Source: Aeromicrobium yanjiei
GTDB lineage: Bacteria; Actinomycetota; Actinomycetes; Propionibacteriales; Nocardioidaceae
Assembly (NCBI RefSeq): GCF_009649075.1
Contig: NZ_CP045737.1
Location: 1,550,001 to 1,614,000 of the forward strand
Reading direction: 5' to 3'
DNA: 64,000 nt
Position 1 is the first letter of the stretch; each line of letters opens with the position of its first letter. The position numbers and the translations under genes were made by a program. Below are positions 26,016 through 35,078 of the stretch, one piece after another. A model generated the notes under the pieces. That model made no database searches and was not told the DNA's origin. It saw only the letters and a list, made by a program, of their open reading frames with translations.

Positions 26016-27296
26016 GTGTTAGAGGTCAAGGGGAGAGTCCGCCGCTGGGTCGGGCGCATGCTGGTCAAGCGCATCCAGAAGAACGGGATCGACCTGAGCG
26101 CCCTGTCGTTCATCCCTGAGCTGACCAAGGTGCCGCTGCAGCGTGACGTCATGGACCCGCTGCCGCAGATCGCCGAGTGGCGCGCGAGCGAGCCGATGCG
26201 CAAGCTCGAGCTCCCGTTCACCTTCACGGCGTACCTCGTGACCGGCTACGACGAGGCGCGGACCGTCCTCACCGACCGGGACAGCTACAGCAACGACATC
26301 CGCCACCTGTTTCACGGCGACGGCCCGGCGACCGCGGACGACATCGGTGGCCTCGGGTTCACCGACCCGCCGCTGCACACCCGCCTGCGCAAGATCGTGA
26401 CCCCCGAGTTCACGATGCGCCGCCTCGCCCGGCTCGAGCCCCTCATCACCGAGTTCGTGGACGCCCAGCTCGACCAGCTCGAGGCCGAGGGGCCGGGTGC
26501 TGACCTGTGCAAGGCGGTCGCGTTCCCGATCCCGTTCCAGACGATCTGCGCCCTGCTGGGCCTGGACTACGCCGACAGCCAGGCGTTCGCCAAGCTGGGC
26601 AGCGACCGCTTCGACGCCACCAACGGCGGTGCGGCGGCGTTCGGCGCGGTCTCGGACCAGCGCAAGTTCCTCTTCGAGGCGGTGGCGCGCCAGCGCAAGC
26701 AGCCCGGTCCCGGACTGCTCGGCCAGATCATCCGCGACGAGGGCGAGACGATCTCGGACTTCGACCTCGCGGGACTCGCCGACGGCGTCTTCACCGGTGG
26801 CTTCGAGACCACGGCCGGCATGATCGCTCTCGGCACGATCGTGCTGCTGCGCGATCCCGAGCACGCCGAGCTGATGCGTCGCGGCGACCCCGCCGACGTC
26901 GATCGCATCGTCGAGGAGCTGCTGCGCTACCTGTCGGTCGTGCAGGTCGCCTTCCCGCGGTTCGCGAAGCGCGACATGGAGCTGTTCGGCACCCAGGTCA
27001 AGGCCGGTGACGTCATCCTCACCTCGCTGGCGGGCGCCAACCGCGATCCCGACTCGGCCGGCGAGGACCCCGACGGCTTCGACCCCTTCCGTACGCCGTC
27101 CAGCGGCCACCTCGCGTTCGGCCACGGCATCCACCGCTGCATCGGCGCCGAGCTGGCCCGCATGGAGCTGCGCATCGCGCTGCCCAAGCTGTTCCAGCGG
27201 TTCCCGGACCTCGCGCTCGCGAAGCCGCAGCACGAGCTCAGCTTCCGCCAGCTCTCGTTCGTCTACGGGGTCGACGAGCTCAAGGTGAACTTCTAG
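26016..27296 (+). CDS. Cytochrome P450
   Basis: 426-residue soluble class I bacterial P450. The I-helix has GGFETTAGM (the usual AGxxTT pattern, here with E before TT), and the ExxR motif lies within VEELLRYLSV. The heme loop FGHGIHRCIGAELARMEL places the proximal Cys at about residue 375. The substrate and redox partners are not evident and no ferredoxin gene is adjacent. GTG 26016 is 7 nt after TAGTTT (26003-26008) with no Shine-Dalgarno, so it is likely leaderless. Confidence 0.94.
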   Translation: MLEVKGRVRRWVGRMLVKRIQKNGIDLSALSFIPELTKVPLQRDVMDPLPQIAEWRASEPMRKLELPFTFTAYLVTGYDEARTVLTDRDSYSNDIRHLFHGDGPATADDIGGLGFTDPPLHTRLRKIVTPEFTMRRLARLEPLITEFVDAQLDQLEAEGPGADLCKAVAFPIPFQTICALLGLDYADSQAFAKLGSDRFDATNGGAAAFGAVSDQRKFLFEAVARQRKQPGPGLLGQIIRDEGETISDFDLAGLADGVFTGGFETTAGMIALGTIVLLRDPEHAELMRRGDPADVDRIVEELLRYLSVVQVAFPRFAKRDMELFGTQVKAGDVILTSLAGANRDPDSAGEDPDGFDPFRTPSSGHLAFGHGIHRCIGAELARMELRIALPKLFQRFPDLALAKPQHELSFRQLSFVYGVDELKVNF

Positions 27297-27317
27297 ATCG
27301 TCCCCTAGGGTGTCGCC

Positions 27318-28301
27318 ATGATCGCCCCCGCCGAGACCGGCACTCGCATCGAGGCATGGTTCGACGACCACGGGCTGCCGTACTTCACCGGCGACCACGC
27401 GGACCGGGTCGAGGGGTGGCTGTCCAGCAAGCGGATCGTCGCCGCGATCGTGCTCATCATCGGCGTCTCGATCACCATCGGGGTCGCGGTGGGTGCGGTG
27501 TGGGCCGATCAGGGGTCCGTGGGGACGTTCGTGGGCGTCCTGGTGTTCCTGGCGCTGCTGGGCCTGTTCGCCGGCCGTCTGCTGCGCATGGGCACGATGC
27601 TGCGGTGGGCCGCCCGCCGCACGTTCGGCTCGCTCGGCCTGATGTTCCCGTTGCTGACGCGCGCACTGCCGCTCCTGCTGCTGGCCGTCACGTTCTTGTT
27701 CATCAACGCCGAGGTGTGGCAGGTCGCGGCGCTGATGTCGCGCCACGTGCTGTGGCTGGCGGTCCTGTTCTTCGCCGTGATCGCGGTCGTGTTCCTGCTC
27801 GCTCGGCTGCCGGAGGAGGTGCGACGCGTCGAGCGTGAGGTCGTCGGTGACCGGGTCGCCGAACGGTGCGTCGGCACGCCCGCGGAGGAGGCGTCGCGGT
27901 CCGTCACCGCGCTGCCCGCCGATCTGCCGCGGTTCGCCCGGGTCAACCTCGTGCTCGTCCTGCTGTTCAACCAGGCGATCCAGGTGTTGCTGCTGACGCT
28001 CGGCCTCTTCGCGTTCTTCATGGTGTTCGGGTCGCTGACGATCCCCGACGGCACCGTCGAGGCGTGGACGGGGGAGACCGTCACCCGCCTGCCGTCGGCT
28101 CTCGGCCGGCACGTCCCGGTCACCAACGAGCTGTTCCAGGTCGCGGTGTTCCTCGCCGCCTTCGCAGGCCTCTACTTCACGGTCTACGCCGTGACCGACG
28201 AGACGTACCGCTCGCAGTTCTTCGCCGGCCTGTCCGCCGAGCTCGAGCAGGCGGTCGCGGTCAACGCGGTCTACGTCTCGCTGGCGCGAGACCCCCACTA
28301 G
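27318..28301 (+). CDS. Uncharacterised polytopic membrane protein
   Basis: 327 residues, not assigned to a family. Six hydrophobic segments are visible: about 35-57, 67-90, 112-132, 140-163, 213-243 and 268-290. A charged cytoplasmic-looking loop (EEVRRVEREVVGDRVAERC) lies between the fourth and fifth. No catalytic motif is seen. ATG 27318 follows TAGGGT (27306-27311) by 6 nt, so transcription starts independently of the P450 gene only 21 bp upstream. Confidence 0.75.
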   Translation: MIAPAETGTRIEAWFDDHGLPYFTGDHADRVEGWLSSKRIVAAIVLIIGVSITIGVAVGAVWADQGSVGTFVGVLVFLALLGLFAGRLLRMGTMLRWAARRTFGSLGLMFPLLTRALPLLLLAVTFLFINAEVWQVAALMSRHVLWLAVLFFAVIAVVFLLARLPEEVRRVEREVVGDRVAERCVGTPAEEASRSVTALPADLPRFARVNLVLVLLFNQAIQVLLLTLGLFAFFMVFGSLTIPDGTVEAWTGETVTRLPSALGRHVPVTNELFQVAVFLAAFAGLYFTVYAVTDETYRSQFFAGLSAELEQAVAVNAVYVSLARDPH

Positions 28302-28333
28302 AACACCTGTTCGAGTCGGCGTACGCTGGTCGG

Positions 28334-28615
28334 GTGAATCCGAACGGGACGAGGAACGGCAGGCCCCTCGCGGCCGGTGACCCGTACGCCGTGCCGGTGC
28401 CGCAGCCGCCGCCGGTCTATCACGTGTGGGTCAACCTCTCGAACCTCACGACCCAGGTCGCGCAGGAGTACCCCGGTCTCGTGCTCGGGTGGCGGCGCTC
28501 GTCCGACGGCTACGAGGCGCAGGTCGTCTACATCATCCCGGGCAAGACGCAGCGGCACAGCGACGCGTCGCAGATCGCCTGGCTGCCGGCCAGCAAGCTC
28601 AAGCCGCGCGAGTGA
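28334..28615 (+). CDS. Small conserved-looking hypothetical protein
   Basis: 93 residues, soluble. The N-terminus is proline-rich (VPVPQPPPVYHVWVN); the rest is a short alpha/beta-like domain (VAQEYPGLVLGWRRSSDGYE, AQVVYIIPGKTQRHSDASQI). No function is recognised. GTG 28334 lies 6 nt after TACGCT (28322-28327), supporting a leaderless start and a real gene despite its small size. Confidence 0.65.
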   Translation: MNPNGTRNGRPLAAGDPYAVPVPQPPPVYHVWVNLSNLTTQVAQEYPGLVLGWRRSSDGYEAQVVYIIPGKTQRHSDASQIAWLPASKLKPRE

Positions 28616-28749
28616 TGTGGCTGTCCGACGCGCAAGCGTTGATCTCACGCGAGGCGGGATCGTGGCCAGGGCGCTACCAGAGCGTGCTGTCTGCAGTAGC
28701 GTGTGGCGTTGCGAGGATGAGGTCATGACGCGAGTCGGGAGGTGCAGCC

Positions 28750-28947
28750 ATGAGTTCGACACCAAGCCACAGCACCTGGGTGCAGGGCCTGCGCTTTGGG
28801 CTGCTCGGGGTCCTCGTCAGTAGTGCCGCCCTGCTCGTTGGCGTTCTCGAGGACAACTCGGGCCAGGCGGTGTTCAGCGCTGTCTGGCTGGGACTGATGC
28901 TGGTCTTCGTCGGAGCATGCTTCTACCTTGGCCGTCGTCCGGGGTAG
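28750..28947 (+). CDS. Small two-helix membrane protein
   Basis: 65 residues with two hydrophobic segments (GLLGVLVSSAALLVGVL and AVWLGLMLVFVGACFYLG) and a basic C-terminus (GRRPG). The ATG has GGGAGG 7-8 nt upstream. Function unknown. Confidence 0.55.
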   Translation: MSSTPSHSTWVQGLRFGLLGVLVSSAALLVGVLEDNSGQAVFSAVWLGLMLVFVGACFYLGRRPG

Positions 28948-28986
28948 AAGCTCTATATGAACCGCGGCGGGTCCTACCGTGGGGTG

Positions 28987-29409
28987 ATGGCCCCCATGAC
29001 GTACGAGTCCCGGCACATCGCCCGCACGATCGACCGCGACGCGGACACCGTCTACCTCTACGCGTCCGACCCCCGCCACCTGCCCGACTGGGCGGCCGGC
29101 CTCAGCACGACCATCTCGCTGGTCGACGGACAGTGGGTCGCGGAGTCCGACCTGGGACGCATCACGGTCGAGCTCGCCGACGACAATCCCTTCGGGGTGC
29201 TCGACCACACCGTGGTGCTGCCCGACGGCACCCGCGTCCACAACCCGCTGCGCGTCGTCCCCAACGGCGAGGGCTGCGACGTGGTCTTCAGCCTGTTCCG
29301 GCTGCCCGGCGTGGACGAGGCGGCCTTCGAGGCTGACGCCGCAGCCGTCGCCGCTGATCTCGAGACGCTCAAGTCCGTGGTGGAGGCCCTGCCCGAGGAG
29401 GTCAGCTGA
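28987..29409 (+). CDS. SRPBCC/START-like domain protein
   Basis: About 140 residues resembling the polyketide cyclase/SRPBCC helix-grip fold. The opening is ARTIDRDADTVYLYASDPRH, followed by LPDWAAGLS and a C-terminal helix (FEADAAAVAADLETLKSVVE). Such domains bind hydrophobic ligands; the ligand is unknown. ATG 28987 is chosen because TACCGT (28975-28980) ends 6 nt before it. ATG 28957 upstream and ATG 28996 are alternatives. The 3' end overlaps a small minus-strand gene by 8 bp. Confidence 0.75.
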   Translation: MAPMTYESRHIARTIDRDADTVYLYASDPRHLPDWAAGLSTTISLVDGQWVAESDLGRITVELADDNPFGVLDHTVVLPDGTRVHNPLRVVPNGEGCDVVFSLFRLPGVDEAAFEADAAAVAADLETLKSVVEALPEEVS

Positions 29410-29578
29410 GCGCCATCCGCAGCGACGTGAGGGCGACGAGCGAGATCAGCACGGCGACGACCGGCGGCAGCGCGCGACTGTAGTCGTTCATCCTGGTACG
29501 GCGCAGCGCCTCCCACAGCAGGACGGTCGCGACGCCCGTGAGCACTGCCCATACGAGCCGACCGATGCTCTCCTCCAC
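29402..29578 (-). CDS. Tiny putative membrane protein
   Basis: 58 residues from GTG 29578, absent from usual length cut-offs. Two hydrophobic stretches are visible (LVWAVLTGVATVLLWEAL and PPVVAVLISLVALTSL), separated by RRTRMNDYSR. There is no strong ribosome site. It overlaps the SRPBCC stop. Reported because the composition is a clean two-helix pattern; it could be a chance frame. Confidence 0.35.
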   Translation of the reverse strand: MEESIGRLVWAVLTGVATVLLWEALRRTRMNDYSRALPPVVAVLISLVALTSLRMALS

Positions 29579-29656
29579 CTGACGAACGTACGGGCCTCGA
29601 CACCCGCGGCACCCGGGTCGGAAGGCCCGCGTGATCGACGCCGGTCCGCACGACGC

Positions 29657-29923
29657 CTAGTCCGAAGCCCTGCGCCGTGCGGCGAACCGGTAGCCCATGG
29701 CGGCGGCGGCCAACAGCGTCCCGAGCCACCCGGCCGACCAGCCCAGGACCTCGCGCGTCGTGAGCACGACGAACGAGCCGCCCATGGATATTGAATCGCT
29801 CTCCGGCGCATACGCGAACCACCCGTACTCGCTGACTTGCCCGCTGTCGGAGGTGAGGACGAGGACGATCCCGACCGCGAGGAGCAACCCGGCTGCGATG
29901 AACAATGTCCGTGGAGAGCGCAT
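29657..29923 (-). CDS. Small two-helix membrane protein
   Basis: 88 residues from ATG 29923 (a TTG at 29941 would add 6). Helix one is LFIAAGLLLAVGIVLVL, then an exposed acidic/aromatic loop (GWFAYAPESDSISMGG), then helix two (GWSAGWLGTLLAAAAMGYRF) and a basic tail. Function unknown. The loop composition suggests it faces outside the membrane. Confidence 0.5.
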   Translation of the reverse strand: MRSPRTLFIAAGLLLAVGIVLVLTSDSGQVSEYGWFAYAPESDSISMGGSFVVLTTREVLGWSAGWLGTLLAAAAMGYRFAARRRASD

Positions 29924-29974
29924 GCGGACATACTGACGCAAGGCCTCTTGGAGGTGTGGACGAACGACCGGCTG

Positions 29975-30250
29975 TCAGGCCGCGAACAGGTGGATCAGCT
30001 CGAGCGTGGCTGCCAGCGCGGTCGGTCCGAGCACGGACCAGGTGTGCTTGGCCAACGCGGCCACGAGCGCGAACAGGGCGAGCGCGGCTCGAGGGCGACT
30101 CCGGCCGCGAGGACAGCGACCGCGGTGCGGACCCAGGCCAGGAAGGTGCGTTCGTTGGCCAGGCTGGAGCTGTAGTCGGGATCGTCCCCCTGGCCGTAGA
30201 CCCAGTGCGGCCGGCGCTCGCTTCTCTCACGCGTCCAGCCAGTGTCACCC
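29975..30250 (-). pseudogene. DUF202/YidH-like membrane protein remnant
   Basis: Reading leftward, one frame gives [15 protein letters not shown] then [20 protein letters not shown], the diagnostic first-helix signature of the DUF202/YidH family. That frame has an upstream stop without any start codon. After GVALE it must shift frame to continue as [20 protein letters not shown] to a stop at 29975. The product would lack an intact second helix region. It is read as a decayed gene; a sequencing error at one point would not restore the start. Confidence 0.6.
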
Positions 30251-30289
30251 CTGCGGCAGCGTCAGTCCCGGGGCGAACGGCCCGACCGA

Positions 30290-30333
30290 CGATGAGGGTT
30301 TCCGGCAGTCCCAGCAGCCCCTAGCCCTCATCC
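30290..30333. repeat. Dispersed palindromic repeat, copy 3
   Basis: Bounded by GATGAGGGTTTCCGGCAG and GCCCTCATCC, core TCCCAGCAGCCCCTA. Same family as 5522-5563 and 5586-5627. It lies between the DUF202 remnant and the metallo-hydrolase gene. Confidence 0.8.
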
Positions 30334-30353
30334 TTCGTCCGCACCGGCACGGA

Positions 30354-30397
30354 CGATGAGGGTTTCCGGCAGCCGGCGCTGCCCAAAACCCTCATCG
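30354..30397. repeat. Dispersed palindromic repeat, copy 4
   Basis: Bounded by CGATGAGGGTTT and AAACCCTCATCG, a perfect 12 bp outer stem; inner GGCAGCCGGCGCTGCC is itself palindromic. This is the most symmetric copy. It could also terminate the metallo-hydrolase transcript that ends at 30425. Confidence 0.85.
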
Positions 30398-30424
30398 TCG
30401 GTCCGCCCTCGGGGCCGGCGGGGG

Positions 30425-31078
30425 TCACCAGCCGCGGGCGCGCCACTCGGCGAGGTGGGGGCGCTCGGCGCCGAGCGTGGTGTCGTGGCCGTGGCCGGGA
30501 TAGACGTGGGTGTCGTCGGGGTACGCGCCGAAGATCTTGGTCTCGACCTCGTCGATGAGGGTCGTGAAGTCGTCGGGCGACCAGGTCTTGCCGACCCCGC
30601 CGGGGAACAGGGAGTCACCGGTGAACAGGTGGACGATCCCGTCGGGGTCGTCGTACGCGAGGACGATCGAGCCGGGGGTGTGACCCGCGACCTCGATGAC
30701 CTCGAGCTCGCAGGAGCCGACCCGGACGCGGGCGCCGGTCTGGACGCGGACGTCGACCGGCACGGGCAGCTCGTCGGCGTCGCGCTCGCCGGCGACGGTC
30801 TCGGCGCCGGTCCGCTCGACGACGGTCGCGAGGGCCTGCCAGTGGTCGCCGTGGCGGTGGGTCGTGACGACCCGCGCCAGCCCGTCGGGGCCGATCAGCT
30901 CGAGCAGTCGCTCGTACTCGGCCGCGGCATCGATCAGCACCTGCTCGCCGGTCAGGACGCAGCGCAGCAGATAGGCGTTGTTGTTCATCTCGCCCACGGC
31001 GATCTTGGTGATCATCAGGTCGCCCGCGACCTGCACGTCGGCGGGACCGCCGACCTCGACTTCTCCGGTGTACGTCAT
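30425..31078 (-). CDS. Metallo-beta-lactamase-fold hydrolase
   Basis: 217 residues of the glyoxalase II-like MBL superfamily. The metal motif HRHGDHWQA is an HxHxDH; a further His in [13 protein letters not shown], Asp in [13 protein letters not shown] and His in [12 protein letters not shown] complete the binuclear site. It is probably a thioester or lactone hydrolase. The start ATG 31078 has CAGGCT (AGCCTG on plus, 31085-31090) 6 nt upstream. The gene is divergent from uvrA, a common actinobacterial arrangement of unknown meaning. Confidence 0.87.
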   Translation of the reverse strand: MTYTGEVEVGGPADVQVAGDLMITKIAVGEMNNNAYLLRCVLTGEQVLIDAAAEYERLLELIGPDGLARVVTTHRHGDHWQALATVVERTGAETVAGERDADELPVPVDVRVQTGARVRVGSCELEVIEVAGHTPGSIVLAYDDPDGIVHLFTGDSLFPGGVGKTWSPDDFTTLIDEVETKIFGAYPDDTHVYPGHGHDTTLGAERPHLAEWRARGW

Positions 31079-31217
31079 GGCGCAAGCCTGCCAGAGCCCG
31101 CGCACACGGCGTGTGACCAGTGCGACCCCCGTCCTCGGAAGGAAACTGTCGGATGCCGTCGTTACGATGACGAGGGGCAGAGTTCTGCCCACTACCACGA
31201 CCTTTACAGGGGAACCA

Positions 31218-34076
31218 GTGACCGATCGCCTCGTCATCCGCGGCGCACGAGAGCACAACCTCAAGGACGTCTCGCTCGACCTCCCGCGTGACTCGCTCAT
31301 TGTCTTCACGGGTCTCTCGGGCTCGGGCAAGTCCTCGCTGGCGTTCGACACGATCTTCGCCGAGGGACAGCGACGCTACGTCGAGTCGCTGTCCGCGTAC
31401 GCGCGTCAGTTCCTCGGGCAGATGGACAAGCCCGACGTCGACTTCATCGAGGGCCTGTCCCCGGCCGTCTCGATCGACCAGAAGTCCACGAGCCGCAACC
31501 CGCGCTCGACCGTCGGCACGATCACCGAGGTCTACGACTATCTCCGCCTGCTCTACGCCCGTGCGGGCCGCGCCCACTGCCCCCAGTGCGGCGAGCCCAT
31601 CGCCCGGCAGACCCCGCAGCAGATCGTCGACCGCATCCTGGCCGGCGAGGAAGGCACCCGCTTCCAGGTGCTCGCACCGGTCATCCGCGGTCGCAAGGGG
31701 GAGTACCTCGAGCTGTTCCGTCAGCTGCAGACGCAGGGCTTCAGCCGCACGATCGTCGACGGCGAGGTGCACATGCTCGCCGACGAGCCGCCCAAGCTGG
31801 CCAAGCAGAAGAAGCACACGATCGACGTCGTGGTCGACCGGCTGCAGGTCAAGAAGTCCCAGCAGCAGCGGCTGACCGAGTCCATCGAGACGGCGCTCGG
31901 ACTCGCCGACGGGCTGGTGATCATCGACTACGTCGACCTGGACCCCAAGGACGAGAACCGCACGCGCCGCTTCTCCGAGAAGCTCGCGTGCCCCAACGAC
32001 CACCCGCTCGAGGTCGACGAGCTCGAGCCGCGCTCGTTCTCGTTCAACGCGCCGTTCGGTGCGTGCCCCGAGTGCCACGGACTCGGCACGCGCATGGAGG
32101 TCGACCCCGAGCTGGTCGTCCCCGACGACGCGAAGTCGCTCAACGAGGGTGCGGTCGTGCCGTGGGCGTCCGCCCATGTCGCCGACTACTACTCCCGCCT
32201 GATCGGCGCGCTCGCCGACGAGCTGGGATTCAGCGCCGACACGCCGTGGGGCGATCTGTCCGACGAGGTCAAGGACGCGATCCTGCGCGGCCACTCGACC
32301 AAGGTCCACGTCCGCTACAAGAACCGCTACGGCCGCGTCCGCTCCTACTACACCGAGTTCGAGGGCGCGATCACCTACATCGAGCGCCGCCACGCGGAGA
32401 CCGAGTCCGACACCAGCAAGGAGCGCCTCGAGGGCTTCATGCGCGAGGTGCCGTGCCGGGTCTGCAACGGCACCCGTCTGCGCCCCGTGATCCTCGCGGT
32501 GACCCTCAACTCCACCGAGTACGGCCCCAAGAACATCGCCGAGGTGTGCGCGATGTCGATCTCCGAGGCCGCCGACTACCTCAAGACGCTGGAGATGAGC
32601 GATCGGGAGCGCCAGATCGGCGAGCAGGTGCTCAAGGAGATCAACGAGCGGCTCCGGTTCCTGCTCGACGTCGGCCTCGACTACCTCGCGCTCGACCGTG
32701 CCGCGGGCACCCTGTCCGGCGGCGAGGCGCAGCGCATCCGCCTGGCGACGCAGATCGGCGCGGGCCTGGTGGGCGTCCTGTACGTCCTGGACGAGCCGTC
32801 GATCGGCCTGCACCAGCGCGACAACCAGCGCCTCATCGAGACGCTCGTACGCCTGCGCGACCTCGGCAACACGCTGATCGTCGTCGAGCACGACGAGGAC
32901 ACGATCCGGGCGGCCGACTGGGCCGTCGACATCGGCCCGGGCGCCGGCGAGCACGGAGGCCAGGTCATCGTCTCCGGCCCGGTCAAGGAGCTCTACGAGA
33001 GCAAGGACTCGCTGACCGGTCAGTACCTGTCGGGCCGCAAGTCGATCCCGTTGCCGGAGAAGCGGCGCAAGCGGGTCAAGGGCCGCGAGCTGAGGGTGCG
33101 CGGGGCCAAGGAGAACAACCTGCGCAACATCGACGTGACGTTCCCGCTGGGCATGCTCGTCGCGGTCACGGGTGTCTCGGGCTCCGGCAAGTCCACGCTG
33201 GTCAACGACATCCTCTACACCCAGCTCGCCCGCACGGTCTACGGCGCGCGGACGATCCCGGGCCGGCACCGCGCGATCGACGGCCTCGACCAGATCGACA
33301 AGGTCATCCACGTCGACCAGTCGCCGATCGGGCGCACGCCGCGGTCCAACCCGGCGACGTACACCGGCGTCTTCGACCACGTCCGCAAGCTGTTCGCGCA
33401 GACGCCCGAGGCCAAGATGCGCGGCTACCAGCAGGGCCGGTTCTCGTTCAACGTCAAGGGCGGACGCTGCGAGGCGTGCTCGGGCGACGGCACGATCAAG
33501 ATCGAGATGAACTTCCTGCCCGACGTCTACGTCCCGTGCGAGGTCTGCCACGGCGCCCGCTACAACCGCGAGACGCTCGAGGTGCACTACAAGGGCAAGT
33601 CGATCGCCGACGTGCTCGACATGCCGATCGAGGAGGCCGTCGACTTCTTCGAGGCGCACAACGTCATCGCCCGTCACCTGCGCACCCTGGTCGAGGTCGG
33701 CCTCGGCTACGTCCGCCTCGGCCAGCCGGCCACGACGCTGTCCGGTGGCGAGTCCCAGCGGGTCAAGCTGTCGGCCGAGCTGCAGAAGCGGTCGACGGGC
33801 CGGACGGTCTACGTCCTGGACGAGCCCACGACCGGACTGCACTTCGAGGACATCCGCAAGCTGCTGGGCGTCCTGCAGCGCATCGTCGACACGGGCAACT
33901 CGGTCATCGTGATCGAGCACAACCTGGACGTCATCAAGACGTCCGACTGGGTGCTCGACATGGGTCCCGAGGGGGGCAGCGGCGGTGGCCTGCTGGTCGC
34001 CGAGGGCACGCCCGAGGACATCGCGAAGAGCCCCGAGAGCCACACCGGACGGTTCCTGAAGCCCCTGCTCGGCTGA
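31218..34076 (+). CDS. uvrA: Excinuclease ABC subunit A
   Basis: 952 residues, the standard UvrA length. Two ABC ATPase modules have Walker [15 protein letters not shown] (N) and [14 protein letters not shown] (C), with signature motifs [16 protein letters not shown] and [16 protein letters not shown]. Zinc-binding cysteine pairs include CPQCGE, CPECHG, CEACSG and CEVCHG. It recognises DNA damage and loads UvrB. GTG 31218 follows AGGGG (31208-31212); the longer frame from 30978 is antisense to the hydrolase gene. Confidence 0.97.
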   Translation: MTDRLVIRGAREHNLKDVSLDLPRDSLIVFTGLSGSGKSSLAFDTIFAEGQRRYVESLSAYARQFLGQMDKPDVDFIEGLSPAVSIDQKSTSRNPRSTVGTITEVYDYLRLLYARAGRAHCPQCGEPIARQTPQQIVDRILAGEEGTRFQVLAPVIRGRKGEYLELFRQLQTQGFSRTIVDGEVHMLADEPPKLAKQKKHTIDVVVDRLQVKKSQQQRLTESIETALGLADGLVIIDYVDLDPKDENRTRRFSEKLACPNDHPLEVDELEPRSFSFNAPFGACPECHGLGTRMEVDPELVVPDDAKSLNEGAVVPWASAHVADYYSRLIGALADELGFSADTPWGDLSDEVKDAILRGHSTKVHVRYKNRYGRVRSYYTEFEGAITYIERRHAETESDTSKERLEGFMREVPCRVCNGTRLRPVILAVTLNSTEYGPKNIAEVCAMSISEAADYLKTLEMSDRERQIGEQVLKEINERLRFLLDVGLDYLALDRAAGTLSGGEAQRIRLATQIGAGLVGVLYVLDEPSIGLHQRDNQRLIETLVRLRDLGNTLIVVEHDEDTIRAADWAVDIGPGAGEHGGQVIVSGPVKELYESKDSLTGQYLSGRKSIPLPEKRRKRVKGRELRVRGAKENNLRNIDVTFPLGMLVAVTGVSGSGKSTLVNDILYTQLARTVYGARTIPGRHRAIDGLDQIDKVIHVDQSPIGRTPRSNPATYTGVFDHVRKLFAQTPEAKMRGYQQGRFSFNVKGGRCEACSGDGTIKIEMNFLPDVYVPCEVCHGARYNRETLEVHYKGKSIADVLDMPIEEAVDFFEAHNVIARHLRTLVEVGLGYVRLGQPATTLSGGESQRVKLSAELQKRSTGRTVYVLDEPTTGLHFEDIRKLLGVLQRIVDTGNSVIVIEHNLDVIKTSDWVLDMGPEGGSGGGLLVAEGTPEDIAKSPESHTGRFLKPLLG

Positions 34077-34095
34077 GTGCCGGTAGATTGTCCAC

Positions 34096-35049
34096 ATGGC
34101 CGGCGGAATATTTGCACTGCTCGACGACGTGGCCGCGATCGCACGGATCGCGGCCGCGTCCATCGATGACGTCGGCGCTGCCGCCGGACGCGCCAGCGTC
34201 AAGGCCGCCGGCGTCGTCGTCGACGACACCGCGGTCACCCCGCAGTACGTCCAGGGGGTCGCGGCCAAGCGCGAGCTGCCGATCATCAAGAAGATCGCGA
34301 TCGGCTCGCTGCGCAACAAGATCCTGTTCATCCTGCCTGCGGCGCTGCTGCTGAGCCAGTTCCTGCCCTGGCTGCTCACCCCGCTGCTGATGGTCGGCGG
34401 CACCTATCTGTGCTTCGAGGGCGCCGAGAAGATCTGGGAGCGCATCAGCGGCCACCACGAGGCCGAGGTCGAGGAGGCCAGCACCGAGCTGGACCCCGAG
34501 CACGAGGCCACGATGGTCTCCGGCGCGATCCGCACCGACTTCATCCTGTCGGGCGAGATCATGGTCATCGCGCTCAACGAGGTCACCGACGAGCCGTTCG
34601 TGGCCCGCGCAGCGATCCTGCTGGTCGTCGCGATCGCGATCACCCTGCTCGTCTACGGCGTGGTCGCCCTGATCGTCAAGATGGACGATGTGGGCGTGCA
34701 CCTCACGCAGCGGTCGAGCGCGCTGCTCCAGCGGGTCGGTCACGGCCTGGTGAAGTTCATGCCGGTGCTGCTCGCGATCATCTCGACGGTCGGCATCGCG
34801 GCGATGGTCTGGGTCGGCGGCCACATCATCCTGGTCGGCGTCGACGACCTAGGCTTCCACCCGCCGTACGACTTCGTGCACCACCTCGAGGAGGACGTGC
34901 ACCACGCGATGGGCGCATTCGGCGCGGTCGCCGGCTGGCTCACCAACACCGTCGCGTCCGCCCTGATCGGCCTGGTCTGGGGCGCGATCGTCGTCGCGAT
35001 CTGGCACGTCATCCCTCGTCCGGGCAAGCACGCGACCGACCACGCCTGA
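34096..35049 (+). CDS. DUF808 family membrane protein (YedI-like)
   Basis: 317 residues. The DUF808 N-terminus is clear (MAGGIFALLDDVAAIARIAA, ASIDDVGAAAGRASVKAAGV, VVDDTAVTPQYVQG), followed by five or six membrane helices. The family has no established function. ATG 34096 is 6 nt after TAGATT (34084-34089), consistent with a leaderless transcript separate from uvrA. Confidence 0.88.
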   Translation: MAGGIFALLDDVAAIARIAAASIDDVGAAAGRASVKAAGVVVDDTAVTPQYVQGVAAKRELPIIKKIAIGSLRNKILFILPAALLLSQFLPWLLTPLLMVGGTYLCFEGAEKIWERISGHHEAEVEEASTELDPEHEATMVSGAIRTDFILSGEIMVIALNEVTDEPFVARAAILLVVAIAITLLVYGVVALIVKMDDVGVHLTQRSSALLQRVGHGLVKFMPVLLAIISTVGIAAMVWVGGHIILVGVDDLGFHPPYDFVHHLEEDVHHAMGAFGAVAGWLTNTVASALIGLVWGAIVVAIWHVIPRPGKHATDHA

Positions 35050-35078
35050 CTGTCACCGCCGGGCCGTAGGCTTGGGGG

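Noticed and set aside
30615-34403. Very long open frame (1262 codons) on the minus strand opposite uvrA
   Set aside because: It is antisense to uvrA, whose Walker and zinc motifs are intact, and its translation is low-complexity Arg/Asp/Leu/Val sequence typical of high-GC shadow frames.
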